The position numbers and the translations under genes are program-made. Shown here one piece after another: positions 42,990-51,956 of a stretch of 64,000 nt of DNA. The notes under the pieces are model-generated. The model saw nothing but the letters and a program-made list of their open reading frames with translations, had not been told where the DNA came from and did not search any database. Position 1 is the stretch's first letter; each line of letters starts with the position of its first letter. Source of the DNA: Desulfosudis oleivorans Hxd3 (GTDB taxonomy: Bacteria > Desulfobacterota > Desulfobacteria > Desulfobacterales > Desulfosudaceae); the NCBI RefSeq assembly GCF_000018405.1, contig NC_009943.1, forward strand, positions 3,041,001 through 3,105,000. The letters are read 5' to 3'.

Positions 42990-43808
42990 ATGAAACACAA
43001 TCAGCAGGGAACACCCAGAAAGTACGGCATGGTCATTGACCTGGACAAGTGCACGGGCTGCGGCTCGTGCATGGTGGCGTGCATGTCCGAAAACAACGTG
43101 CCGTTCAAGAAGGACGAAACCGACAAGCTCAAAAGCATCACCTGGATGCGGGTCTACAAGCTGACCAACGGCAAGCCGTTTCCCGACACGGAAGTGTGCT
43201 ACCTTCCCCGGCCCTGTATGCACTGTGAAGGGGACCACGGCCATTCGCCCTGCGTCTCCGTGTGCCCGGCCACGGCCACCGATTACGATCATACATCGGG
43301 TATTGTCAGCCAGATCTACACCCGGTGCTTCGGCTGCCGGTACTGCATGGCCGCGTGTCCCTACCATGCGCGGTACTTCAACTGGTTTGACCCGATCTGG
43401 CCCGATGGCATGAAGGAGGCTTTGAGCCCCAACGTGTCGGTGCGCATGCGGGGCGTGGTGGAAAAGTGCAGCTTCTGCTACCACCGCTACCAGCTGGCCA
43501 TGGAAAAGGCCTATGTGGAAGAGCGGGACACTCTGGAAGAAGAGGAGTACCAGACCGCCTGCACCCAGGCCTGCCCGTCCGGCGCCATCATCTTCGGCGA
43601 CCTGAACAATCCGGACCATGCCGTGCACCAGATCGTGCAGCCGGACCCGGCCCACCACGGGCGGCCGAAAAACCCCAACGCCTTCCGGCTGCTGGAACGC
43701 CTGGGCACCAATCCCAAGGTGTACTACATGTCCAGCCGGGAATGGGTCCGCAAGAGCGGCGACAACTACCTGGCAACAGAAAAGCCCGGGGCACCGGAAA
43801 GCCATTAG
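42990..43808 (+). CDS. qrcC: Menaquinone reductase, iron-sulfur subunit QrcC
   Basis: This four-cluster ferredoxin-type subunit of 272 residues resembles the Fe-S proteins of complex iron-sulfur molybdoenzymes. Motifs include CTGCGSCMVAC near residue 20, CMHCEGDHGHSPCVSVCP, CFGCRYCMAACPYHARYFNW and CSFCYHRY...CTQACPSGAI. It links QrcB and QrcA to the membrane subunit QrcD. It has no signal peptide of its own and probably travels with QrcB by the Tat route, as in related enzymes. Confidence 0.92.
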   Translation: MKHNQQGTPRKYGMVIDLDKCTGCGSCMVACMSENNVPFKKDETDKLKSITWMRVYKLTNGKPFPDTEVCYLPRPCMHCEGDHGHSPCVSVCPATATDYDHTSGIVSQIYTRCFGCRYCMAACPYHARYFNWFDPIWPDGMKEALSPNVSVRMRGVVEKCSFCYHRYQLAMEKAYVEERDTLEEEEYQTACTQACPSGAIIFGDLNNPDHAVHQIVQPDPAHHGRPKNPNAFRLLERLGTNPKVYYMSSREWVRKSGDNYLATEKPGAPESH

Positions 43809-43874
43809 AACAAAAAACCCGCGCTGGCGGGTGTGGATATAAACCAGTCATCACAAACAGGGAGTATATAGTTT

Positions 43875-45107
43875 ATGGATTCTGCACTCATTCCTCAAGG
43901 GGTCAGGCGTTGTCCGCTGCCGGTATTCCTTATCGGCGTCGCGGTGGTGGGCGCGGTGCTGCTGTGGGGCGTTTACGCCATGCTGCTGTGCTGGCTCAAA
44001 GGCCTCAACCAGACCAACATGAACGATTACTACGGATTCGCCCTGTGGATATGGGCCGACCTGGCGGTGATCGCCCTGGGCGGCGGCGCCTTTTTCACGG
44101 GTTTTCTGCGTTACATCGTGGGAAAGGATGAGCTGAAAAACATCATCAACTTCGCCGTTGTCATCGGGTTTATCTGCTACAGCTCGGCGCTGCTGATTCT
44201 GGCCATCGATATCGGCCAGCCCCTGCGGGGATGGTTCATCTTCTGGCACGCCAACGTTCACTCCATGCTCACCGAGGTGGCCTTCTGTCTGTCGTGCTAC
44301 TTTGCCGTGCTGACCATCGAGTTTATTCCCCTGATCCTGGAGAACCGGCAGCTGGCCAAGGTGCGCTTCTTCCATCACCTGGGCCACAACATGCACGAAA
44401 TCATGGCCGTGTTTGCCGCCACCGGCGCTTTTCTGTCCTTCTTTCACCAGGGATCCCTGGGCGGCGTGGCCGGTGTTCTGTTCGGCCGGCCCTTCGGCTT
44501 CCGGGAGCATGTACTGGTATGGCCCACCACCTTCTTTCTGTTCACCTGGTCGGCAGCGGCCTGCGGCCCCTGCTTCACCATCCTGGTCACCAAGATCACC
44601 GAGGCCGTCACCAGGAAAAAACTGGTGGGCGACGCGGCCATTCACACCCTGGCCAAGATATCCGGATGGATGATCACCACCTACGTGATCGCCAAGATCA
44701 TCGACACCGTCTACTGGGCCGCGGTCACCGCACCCGAGCACGCCGGCCAGGCCCTGGGCGCCTTCTACGCCAACTGGTTTTACGGCTACTGGATGCTGAT
44801 CGCCGAGGTGATCGTGGGCGGCCTGATTCCCGGGCTGATGCTGCTGTCCCCCAGGGTGCGAAGCAACGGCAAGCTGCTGGTTGCCGCCGCGGTGCTGGCC
44901 TGCGTGGGTGTTTCCATCAACCGGTGGGTCATGGTGCTTCAGGTCATGGCGGTTCCGGTAATGCCCTTTGACCAGTGGGTGCTCTACTTTCCCAGCTGGC
45001 AGGAGATCGCCACCACCATTCTGCCGGTGGCCTACGGCATTCTGCTGATCTCTCTTGCCTATCGTTACCTGCCGGTGTTCCCGCAGGAAAAGGAGTTAAA
45101 CAGCTAA
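43875..45107 (+). CDS. qrcD: Menaquinone reductase, NrfD-like membrane subunit QrcD
   Basis: This 410-residue integral membrane protein of the NrfD/PsrC family has about ten transmembrane helices and provides the menaquinone site of Qrc. Conserved polar residues in helices, such as ARQ-less WHANVHSMLTEVAF and HHLGHNMHE, fit a quinone/proton pathway. It starts 66 bp after qrcC. Confidence 0.92.
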   Translation: MDSALIPQGVRRCPLPVFLIGVAVVGAVLLWGVYAMLLCWLKGLNQTNMNDYYGFALWIWADLAVIALGGGAFFTGFLRYIVGKDELKNIINFAVVIGFICYSSALLILAIDIGQPLRGWFIFWHANVHSMLTEVAFCLSCYFAVLTIEFIPLILENRQLAKVRFFHHLGHNMHEIMAVFAATGAFLSFFHQGSLGGVAGVLFGRPFGFREHVLVWPTTFFLFTWSAAACGPCFTILVTKITEAVTRKKLVGDAAIHTLAKISGWMITTYVIAKIIDTVYWAAVTAPEHAGQALGAFYANWFYGYWMLIAEVIVGGLIPGLMLLSPRVRSNGKLLVAAAVLACVGVSINRWVMVLQVMAVPVMPFDQWVLYFPSWQEIATTILPVAYGILLISLAYRYLPVFPQEKELNS

Positions 45108-45141
45108 TTTTCGCCGTGCATGCGGCGTCAGGGAGGTACAT

Positions 45142-45309
45142 ATGTTTCCGTTTGTTTTTGAATGGCATTGGGACACGGCGCACCTGGTGTTTCACGGCGG
45201 CCTGTGGTATGCGCTCTCCATCCTGGGCGCGGGCATGACCTATTGCATTTTAAAGGCCGCCTACGACACGCTGCGCGGTGATGATAACGGCCACGACAGC
45301 CACCACTAA
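45142..45309 (+). CDS. 55-residue membrane protein downstream of qrcD
   Basis: This short gene is easily missed. An excellent GGGAGGTA ribosome binding site lies five bases before the ATG. It has a single hydrophobic helix at about residues 15-38 (FHGGLWYALSILGAGMTYCI), a Trp/His-rich start (MFPFVFEWHWDTAH) and a His/Asp-rich charged tail. It begins 34 bp after qrcD and before the operon terminator, so it is cotranscribed with qrc. A role as an accessory or assembly subunit of Qrc is inferred. Confidence 0.72.
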   Translation: MFPFVFEWHWDTAHLVFHGGLWYALSILGAGMTYCILKAAYDTLRGDDNGHDSHH

Positions 45310-45327
45310 CATTGACCGGCACATCAA

Positions 45328-45376
45328 AAAGCGCCTGTCCCGGCATACCGGGAAGCAGGCGCTTTTTGTTTTTTTT
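45328..45376 (+). terminator. Rho-independent terminator of the qrc operon
   Basis: The outer stem AGCGCCTG/CAGGCGCT and an inner CCCGG...CCGGG stem are followed by T-rich sequence (TTTTTGTTTTTTTT). Confidence 0.88.
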
Positions 45377-45401
45377 CAGTAATTGCGAGTTTTTTCCGTC
45401 T

Positions 45402-45484
45402 TTGCGAGCGAAGCGAAGCAATCTTTAACGCTGTGATAACGGCTTTAGGCAGAAGATTGCTTCGTCGCCCTGCTCCGCAATGAC
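45402..45484. repeat. REP-like repeat (GAAGCAATC ... GATTGCTTCG), copy 2
   Basis: The arm GCGAGCGAAGCGAAGCAATC is mirrored by GATTGCTTCGTCGC and ends in CGCAATGAC. It is similar to the copy at 7378. Confidence 0.55.
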
Positions 45485-45564
45485 CTGTGTGCCAAGAACA
45501 CAAAACCCGCCGCTTGCTTTGTTCCGCAAGTGAGCCCGGCAGCCGCCGGGGAAAGAGACCTTCC

Positions 45565-46818
45565 ATGGACCGAATCATCGTCGAAGGGGGCCGGCGCCTT
45601 ACCGGTACCGTTGAAATCAGCGGCGCCAAGAACGCGGCCCTGCCCATCCTGGCATCTTCCCTTCTTACCAACGGAACGTGCACCTATACCAATGTGCCGG
45701 ACCTGCGGGACATTCAAAGCATCAAGGAGCTGCTGACCCACCTGGGCGCCAAAATAGAGTGCCAGGGAACCACGGTCCAGGTCGATGCCAGTGGCGTCAA
45801 CAACCACGAGGCCCCTTACGAACTGGTGCGAAAGATGCGGGCCTCCATCCTGGTGCTCTGCCCCCTGGTGGCCCGGCTGGGCCGGGCACGGGTGTCACTT
45901 CCAGGCGGGTGCGCCATTGGCGAACGACCCATTGACTTTCACTTAAAGGGCCTTGAGGCCATGGGTGCCGACATTGCGCTTGAACACGGCTATGTCAATG
46001 CCTCGGCCCCGAAACTGACCGGCGGATCGATCTATTTTGACGTGCCATCGGTCACGGGAACGGAAAACCTGCTCATGGCCGCGGCTCTGGCCGATGGCAC
46101 CACCCGCATCGGCAACGCGGCCTGCGAGCCGGAAGTAACGGCCCTGGTCGATGTCTTAAATCAAATGGGCGCGAACATCACCGGCGCCGGCACACCGGAA
46201 ATCACCATTCAAGGGGTCCCTTCCCTGAACCCGGTGTCGGTTTCCATTATTCCCGACCGCATTGAAACCGGCACCTTCATGGTGGCCGCGGCCCTGACAA
46301 AGGGTGACATTACCATCACCAACGCCGAGCCCTCCCACCTGAAGGGCCAGCTTGACAAGCTGGCCCAGACCGGCGCCCGCATCGAGGTCAACGGCAAGGT
46401 CATTCGGGTGGTCGGCGGTGACACCATCAAAAGCGTGGATGTGAAAACCCTGCCCTACCCCGGCTTTCCCACGGACATGCAGGCCCAGTTCATGGTGCTG
46501 ATGTCCGTGGCCAGCGGGCTTTCCATAATTACGGAGACTATTTTTGAAAACCGGTTTATCCATGTCAGCGAACTCAAGCGCATGGGCGCGGACATCACCA
46601 TATCCGGAAATACCGCCATGGTTGCCGGCGCGCCCAAACTCTCCGGTGCCCCGGTGATGGCCTCGGACCTGCGGGCCAGTGCCTCCCTGGTGCTGGCCGG
46701 CCTGGTGGCTGACGGCACCACCGAAATCAGCCGTGTCTATCACCTGGACCGGGGATATGAAAACCTGGAGGAAAAGTTTGAACGCCTGGGCGCCTCCATC
46801 CGGCGCGTGACGCCGTGA
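45565..46818 (+). CDS. murA: UDP-N-acetylglucosamine 1-carboxyvinyltransferase
   Basis: MurA catalyses the first committed step of peptidoglycan synthesis, transferring enolpyruvate from PEP to UDP-GlcNAc in the cytosol. The 417-residue protein begins [20 protein letters not shown] (start 45565), has KNAALPIL and the catalytic Cys116 in [10 protein letters not shown], so it should be fosfomycin-sensitive in the usual way. The frame is open upstream of the start only by chance. Confidence 0.96.
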   Translation: MDRIIVEGGRRLTGTVEISGAKNAALPILASSLLTNGTCTYTNVPDLRDIQSIKELLTHLGAKIECQGTTVQVDASGVNNHEAPYELVRKMRASILVLCPLVARLGRARVSLPGGCAIGERPIDFHLKGLEAMGADIALEHGYVNASAPKLTGGSIYFDVPSVTGTENLLMAAALADGTTRIGNAACEPEVTALVDVLNQMGANITGAGTPEITIQGVPSLNPVSVSIIPDRIETGTFMVAAALTKGDITITNAEPSHLKGQLDKLAQTGARIEVNGKVIRVVGGDTIKSVDVKTLPYPGFPTDMQAQFMVLMSVASGLSIITETIFENRFIHVSELKRMGADITISGNTAMVAGAPKLSGAPVMASDLRASASLVLAGLVADGTTEISRVYHLDRGYENLEEKFERLGASIRRVTP

Positions 46819-46897
46819 TAAACGGATACGCCTGCTGATTATTGTACTTCCGCATCCACCGATGGTATGCCCCGAGCCTGAATACCGCTCCACTGAA

Positions 46898-47593
46898 TCA
46901 TTTGACCAGTGCTTTTCTTGCCTGAATCAGGGTGGCTGTTTTTTTCGCAATAAACGGGAAAATGCCCAGCAGCACAAAAGAAAAAATAAGGCCGGGTGAC
47001 AGGATTCCGGACAACGAATCGATCTGCCCCAGTTGTGTGCCGGCGTTTACATAAACCGCGGTACCGGCCAGCATGCCCACCTGGCTGACGGCATAAAACA
47101 CTCCGGTCCGGATGGGCGTAAGTCCCATCACCAGATTAATCACAAAAAACGGAAAAACCGGAACCAGGCGCAGTGTGAACAGATAGAAGGCACCGTCTTT
47201 TTCAATGCCGTGGTTCACGGTTTTCAGCCGGCTGCCGAACCTGTTTTGCACATAATCCTTCAGCAAAAACCGGGCCGCCAGAAACGCCAGGGTCGCGCCG
47301 ATGGAACTGGCAAAAGAGACCAGGACAAGACCGATCCAGAACCCGAAAATCGCTCCGCCGGCCAGGGTCATGACCGCCGCGCCGGGAAGCGACAACGCCG
47401 CCACAAGAATATAAACGGCCATATAGATCGCCATGGTCATCAGCCGGTGCTCCGCGTAAAAGGTCGCCAGGGCGGATTGACGGGATTTGAGAAAATCAAA
47501 ACTCAGGTACTGTCCGAGGTCAAATCCGAAAAAAACAGCCACCAGTCCGGCGATCACCAGCCCGATCATGACTTTGGAAATCCTGGATTTCAT
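46898..47593 (-). CDS. TVP38/TMEM64 (VTT) family membrane protein
   Basis: This 231-residue DedA-superfamily membrane protein has about five or six helices. The family core LPGAAVMTLAGGAIFG lies at about residue 75 and RLVPVFPFFVINLVMG at about residue 145. Members are thought to act in lipid scrambling or transport. Its domain is the same as the C-terminal part of the phospholipase D fusion at 10216-12360. Confidence 0.88.
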   Translation of the reverse strand: MKSRISKVMIGLVIAGLVAVFFGFDLGQYLSFDFLKSRQSALATFYAEHRLMTMAIYMAVYILVAALSLPGAAVMTLAGGAIFGFWIGLVLVSFASSIGATLAFLAARFLLKDYVQNRFGSRLKTVNHGIEKDGAFYLFTLRLVPVFPFFVINLVMGLTPIRTGVFYAVSQVGMLAGTAVYVNAGTQLGQIDSLSGILSPGLIFSFVLLGIFPFIAKKTATLIQARKALVK

Positions 47594-47805
47594 CTGTTCT
47601 CCCTTCGGTATATCGCCTTCAGGATTTAACCCGATTATTCATGAAATTTTTCGATGCGCACTTGAATTTCTGGCCCCGATTTCCTCAAACCGGGAAAGGC
47701 CGGCTTTTCAGAGGCAATATCGTTTGTAGTGACGCCATCAGGCGTCTTGAAAGTGCCCTTACGGGCACACTACAAACGGGTCAACCCGGCATGACGGGGC
47801 CGCAG
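47594..47805. other. Intergenic region with repeats
   Basis: No gene is seen. It holds a solo repeat end (ACCCGATTATTCATGAAAT, from 47629) and the three-hairpin element at 47721-47778. Confidence 0.6.
47721..47778. repeat. Three-way-junction hairpin element
   Basis: The outer stem CGTTTGTAGT/ACTACAAACG (10 bp, perfect) encloses two perfect six-pair hairpins, GACGCC-ATCA-GGCGTC and GTGCCC-TTAC-GGGCAC, separated by TTGAAA. Confidence 0.8.
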
Positions 47806-47977
47806 TCAAAGTCCCAATAACTGCGCCGCGTTATCATAAAAGACCCGCCGGGCCAGGCCGGCATCGGACCGGCAGGCGGCCTTGACGATTTTAATCATGG
47901 GTTCCGGGTTGCCGAAAAGCCAGTCCGACCCGAACAGCACGCGCTCCGGCCCGAACAAGAATATGGGCAAAAGCGCG
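47806..47977 (-). pseudogene. 3' remnant of an amidohydrolase (metal-dependent hydrolase) gene
   Basis: Only the C-terminal fifty or so residues of an amidohydrolase-2 type protein remain: GPERVLFGSDWLFGNPEPM carries the last metal-ligand Asp, and the usual ending NAAQLLGL follows. The frame upstream runs into the 3' end of the DUF169 gene and has no start of its own, so the gene is truncated at its 5' side, probably by the event that brought the DUF169 gene next to it. Confidence 0.7.
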
Positions 47978-47986
47978 GGGACGCCC

Positions 47987-48796
47987 CTATTTTTTCTCAA
48001 TGGTGCCGCCGGCCCGCTGCACGGCGGCCTTTTCAAACGACGCCTGGAACCCCGGCGCGTAGTTCATGTACTGCGGGATGGGATAGCGCAGGCCCGCCGC
48101 ATGGGTTGTTTCCAGCCCTTCCATCAGGACATCCAGTTTTTCCGCCGGGCAGGCAAACATCACCTCGTGGTCGTGGGCACCGCCCCAGACGCGGTCGCCG
48201 TTACCCAGCGTGACATACTGGGGCCTGCCGGTTTTCAGGACCTTGGTCACCCCCTCATGGCAGGAGCCCACCCTTCCGGCGGCGGCAAACTCCAGAACAC
48301 CCCCCTCCATGAAAAGGTAGCCCTGGACAAACCGCATGGCCTGGGCCGGCAGGCAGTATACCAGCACGGTATCCGGAACGATCTTTGTCCGTGTCAAAGG
48401 CGAGATAATCAAACCCGCGAAGGGTTCGTCCAGCGCGTAAAGATGACGGCCGAACTTTCCGGCCGTTTCCCGGTCCTTTGAATAAAGCCCCACGCTGAAA
48501 TCCTCGGCCCACTCCCGCTCCTGGTCCGTAAGCGTGTCCCACCCGTACAGCGCCCGGGCCAGCTTGCAGTTGATGTCCGCCCCGGTAACGGCAATGGTCC
48601 ACCCATAGGTACGCGCCATCTTAAAATTCTGGCATACAAAATTCTGCACACCCAGGTCCCTGAAGGGACGTTTGTATTCGGGCGCGATTTCATCTTCCGG
48701 CCGGACAATTTTTACCGCCAGGGGAAAGGTCGCCGGCCGGATCAGATCTTCGATCCGCCGGCCATACTCCCTGTACTTTTCCAGTGATGTTTTCAT
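47987..48796 (-). CDS. DUF169 family protein
   Basis: This 269-residue protein of the DUF169 family is common in anaerobes. Characteristic parts are a PLAVKIV segment near residue 25, CQNFKMARTYGW and the glycine-rich GGVLEFAAAGRVGSCHEG block. Cysteines at QNFVCQNF, INCKL and GSCHE may bind metal. The start at 48796 follows an AGGAGG site. The function is unknown; no pathway is suggested by the neighbours. Confidence 0.83.
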   Translation of the reverse strand: MKTSLEKYREYGRRIEDLIRPATFPLAVKIVRPEDEIAPEYKRPFRDLGVQNFVCQNFKMARTYGWTIAVTGADINCKLARALYGWDTLTDQEREWAEDFSVGLYSKDRETAGKFGRHLYALDEPFAGLIISPLTRTKIVPDTVLVYCLPAQAMRFVQGYLFMEGGVLEFAAAGRVGSCHEGVTKVLKTGRPQYVTLGNGDRVWGGAHDHEVMFACPAEKLDVLMEGLETTHAAGLRYPIPQYMNYAPGFQASFEKAAVQRAGGTIEKK

Positions 48797-49022
48797 GCGG
48801 CCTCCTGCTGTTTTGAGAAAAGGGGCGGCCGGCAAAGACATGGCCCTGGCCTGAATATTTCAAAATAGTCAATTGCAGGGATACCGTCAAGAAGAATGGC
48901 GACCGGCACACCAGCGGCGATCTTCTCCAGGTTCAAATTGACACGCCCGGCAGGCCTTGCTATAGCTGAAGCTTCCTGGCAAGGCGTATTTTGCCTCACC
49001 CCTCTTGCAAGGGAGAAAGGAT

Positions 49023-49880
49023 ATGGCTTCCGTTCTGATTACCGGCGCTTCAACGGGCATCGGCCGCCAGTGCGCCCTTGACCTGGCCCGCGCCGGCTGG
49101 CAGGTATTTGCCGGCGTACGAAACCCGGAAGACGGCGAGGCCCTGGTGTCTGCCGGCAGCGGCCATATCATCCCGGTGATCCTCGACGTCACCGATGCCG
49201 ACACCATTGGGCAGGCGGCAAAAAAGCTTGAAACCGACCTGGCCGGAAAGGGCCTGGACGCCCTGGTGAACAACGCGGGCATCACCGTTCAGGGTCCCCT
49301 TGAGTTTATTCCCCTGGCCATGTTTGAAACACAGATGCAGGTCAATGTGACCGGCCAGCTTGCCGTGACCCAGGCCTTTCTTCCCCTGATTCGAAAGGCA
49401 AAGGGACGTATCGTTTTCATGAGTTCCGAAAGCGGCCGCAACACGCTGCCCCTGCTGGGACCCTATTCGGCGTCCAAGTTTGCCCTGGAAGCTGTTGCCA
49501 ACGCCCTGCGCATGGAGCTGCTGCCCGCCGGCATACGGGTCTGCCTGATTGAGCCGGGCAGTGCCAAAACCGAAATCTGGAATAAAGCCGCGAAAAACAG
49601 TAACCAAATCATTGATGCCATGCCGGAGCAGGCAAAGCGCCTTTATGAAAAAGAGCTGGGGCTGCTGGCCAAACTGCCAGAAAGAATAAATAAGGTGGCC
49701 TTTCCGCCGGAAAACGTATCAAAGGCCGTGCGGCACGCCCTGACCGCCCAAAGGCCGAAAATCCGACAGCTGGTGGGAATACAGGCAAAAATCATGGTGT
49801 TGTTCCACCACCTTTTCCCCACGCGTCTGACCGACTGGGTCACCGTGAAAATCATGGGGCTGCTGGCCCGCTGGCTGTAA
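49023..49880 (+). CDS. Short-chain dehydrogenase/reductase
   Basis: This 285-residue classical SDR oxidoreductase uses NAD(P)H. The cofactor loop is TGASTGIGR; NNAG and the catalytic Ser (SSESG) and YSASK (Tyr-x3-Lys) are in place. The C terminus has a hydrophobic stretch (about residues 245-280) that may touch the membrane, as in 17-beta-HSD-like enzymes. It heads a five-gene same-strand run of acyl-CoA and lipid-type genes. Substrate unknown. Confidence 0.88.
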   Translation: MASVLITGASTGIGRQCALDLARAGWQVFAGVRNPEDGEALVSAGSGHIIPVILDVTDADTIGQAAKKLETDLAGKGLDALVNNAGITVQGPLEFIPLAMFETQMQVNVTGQLAVTQAFLPLIRKAKGRIVFMSSESGRNTLPLLGPYSASKFALEAVANALRMELLPAGIRVCLIEPGSAKTEIWNKAAKNSNQIIDAMPEQAKRLYEKELGLLAKLPERINKVAFPPENVSKAVRHALTAQRPKIRQLVGIQAKIMVLFHHLFPTRLTDWVTVKIMGLLARWL

Positions 49881-49931
49881 GGGCCGGCTGTATGTTAAAT
49901 TCGAATCCATGTTTAACCACAGGAGGATCTT

Positions 49932-50678
49932 ATGCCGATCGAAATGGATACCAGAGACGGGGTCATGATTCTGGCCATGGACAATGCGCCGGAAAACGCC
50001 TTTAACAGCGAGATGATCGCCCAGTTCAACGCGGCTTTAGACGACATCAAGGCCGACGACGCCATTTCCGGCGTGGTGGTGACCGGGGCCGGGGGCCAGT
50101 TCTTTTCCTCCGGCATGGACCTTTCCTATGTGATGGGGCTGGAGGCGGGCGCCATCAAGGAATTTTTCAAAGAGCTGTTTACCTTCTTCCACCGTGCCTT
50201 TGTGTTTCCCAAGCCGATGGTGGCGGCGGTCAACGGCCATGCCGTGGCCAGCGCCCTTGCCTTTTCCATGTGCCTGGACTACCGGGTGATGCAAAACCAG
50301 AAAGCAGTATGCACCTTTCCGGAGATTGATGTCTCCATTATGCCGCCCTCCGGGTGCCTGGCCATGGTGAAATACGTGATCGGCGAGCGCATGACCGACC
50401 TGGCCTTTCTCTCCGGCCGCAAGTTTGACGGGCCGGCGGCCCTGGCCGTGGGCATGGTGGATGAACTGGCCGAAGGCAGAGCCGTCATCGACCGGGCCGT
50501 GGCCGTGGCGGGCGAGCTGGGCGAAAAAAAGCCCCGCCTGTTTGCCGCCTACAAAAAGCGGTTCCGCGGTGAAACCGCGGACTGCATGCTGGCCGAAGAC
50601 CTGCGGTATATCGACGAAGAGATGGACGTGACCATGTTCCAGAACTGCGACCTCTCCTGCCTGCGGTCGTTGAGTTGA
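49932..50678 (+). CDS. Enoyl-CoA hydratase/isomerase family protein
   Basis: This 248-residue crotonase-fold protein is closer to delta3,delta2-enoyl-CoA isomerases than to hydratases. The oxyanion segments are FFSSGMDLSYV and NGHAVASALAFSMCLDYRVM, and FPEIDVSIMPPSG follows. The usual GGG of the second oxyanion loop is VAS here. It lies between the SDR and the MBL-fold hydrolase, with an AGGAGG site. Confidence 0.83.
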   Translation: MPIEMDTRDGVMILAMDNAPENAFNSEMIAQFNAALDDIKADDAISGVVVTGAGGQFFSSGMDLSYVMGLEAGAIKEFFKELFTFFHRAFVFPKPMVAAVNGHAVASALAFSMCLDYRVMQNQKAVCTFPEIDVSIMPPSGCLAMVKYVIGERMTDLAFLSGRKFDGPAALAVGMVDELAEGRAVIDRAVAVAGELGEKKPRLFAAYKKRFRGETADCMLAEDLRYIDEEMDVTMFQNCDLSCLRSLS

Positions 50679-50693
50679 TACGGAGAAAGACCC

Positions 50694-51665
50694 ATGATTG
50701 AAGAAATCGTTCCCGACCTGTTCCGGGTTAAGATTCCCCTGCCCGACACCCCGCTCAAGTACTTGAACTCCTATGTCATCCGGGCCGAGCCCCGCAGCCT
50801 GATCGTGGACACCGGCTTAAACCATGACGTCTGTTTTGAGGCCATGCAGGCCGGGCTGGCTGAAATCGGCCTGGATATGAGCAAGGCCGACCTGTTTATC
50901 ACCCACATGCACGCTGACCATTTCGGCCTGGTCACCCGCATGGCAACCGACAGCACGCAGGTGTTTTTCAATCGCCTGGACGCGGAGATCATTGAAAACT
51001 GGCAGGGCTTTGAGCCCATGATCCAATACGCCGTAAAAAGCGGGCTTCCTGAAGGCGCCCTGCGAAAGGCGTTAGACAGGCACCCGGCCCGCAAGTTCGG
51101 CACCGACTGGCGGCCCCCGCTTCAGATTTTAAGCGACGGCCACCAGGTCAATGCCGGCCGGTACCGGTTCACCTGCGTGCACACACCGGGCCACACCCAG
51201 GGCCATATGTGCCTGTATGAGCCGGCCCACAAAATCCTGATCGCCGGGGACCATCTTTTAATCGACATCACCCCCAACATTCAGTGCTGGTCCGAGGATG
51301 ACGACCCCCTGAACAGCTACATGGCCAGCCTGGACAAGGTCCGGGCCATGGACATAGCCCGTGTGCTGCCCGGCCACCGCCGGCTGTTTGACGACTGCCA
51401 CCGGCGCGTTGATGAGCTCAAAACTCACCACGAACACCGGCTGGAAGAGGTGATGGAAATTCTTGTTGCGCAACCGGGCCTGTCCGCCTTTGAAACCGCC
51501 TCTTTCATGACCTGGGATATTGCCGCTGAAAACTGGGACGCCTTTCCCCCGGCCCAGAAATGGTTTGCCACGGGCGAGGCTATCTCCCACCTGCGCTACC
51601 TTGAAAACAAGAACCGGATTTTCCGCAAGACCGAAGATCCGGTGATCACCTATGCGGTAAAATGA
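50694..51665 (+). CDS. Metallo-beta-lactamase-fold hydrolase
   Basis: This 323-residue binuclear metal hydrolase has the full ligand set THMHADH, HTPGHTQGH, AGDH and LPGH, in the glyoxalase II/thioesterase-like class. It starts 15 bp after the enoyl-CoA gene and so is cotranscribed. A thioester or ester of the lipid pathway is a plausible substrate, by context only. Confidence 0.85.
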   Translation: MIEEIVPDLFRVKIPLPDTPLKYLNSYVIRAEPRSLIVDTGLNHDVCFEAMQAGLAEIGLDMSKADLFITHMHADHFGLVTRMATDSTQVFFNRLDAEIIENWQGFEPMIQYAVKSGLPEGALRKALDRHPARKFGTDWRPPLQILSDGHQVNAGRYRFTCVHTPGHTQGHMCLYEPAHKILIAGDHLLIDITPNIQCWSEDDDPLNSYMASLDKVRAMDIARVLPGHRRLFDDCHRRVDELKTHHEHRLEEVMEILVAQPGLSAFETASFMTWDIAAENWDAFPPAQKWFATGEAISHLRYLENKNRIFRKTEDPVITYAVK

Positions 51666-51956
51666 CAATCTCCAACACCCCTGCCCGACGGGGTCCTACA
51701 TCTGTTCAGGTGGCACCGGGGCATGCCGAACCGCATGCCCCGGACAGAGAAGACTTGCCAAATTCCGGCAAACGGGCTACCATTTTGAGGTAGATAAAAA
51801 CTGCTCCCGCCCGTGATGTATATCCGGGCCGGTTTGGTAAGATGACCTTTCCAGGATGCCTTCAACCGCCTGTCCCGCCCCCGGCACGGGCTGGCGTTTC
51901 AACTCACGAACGGCTGTCCGTTCAAACCCTGAATTTTCAGCAGAAAGGACGTTTTT

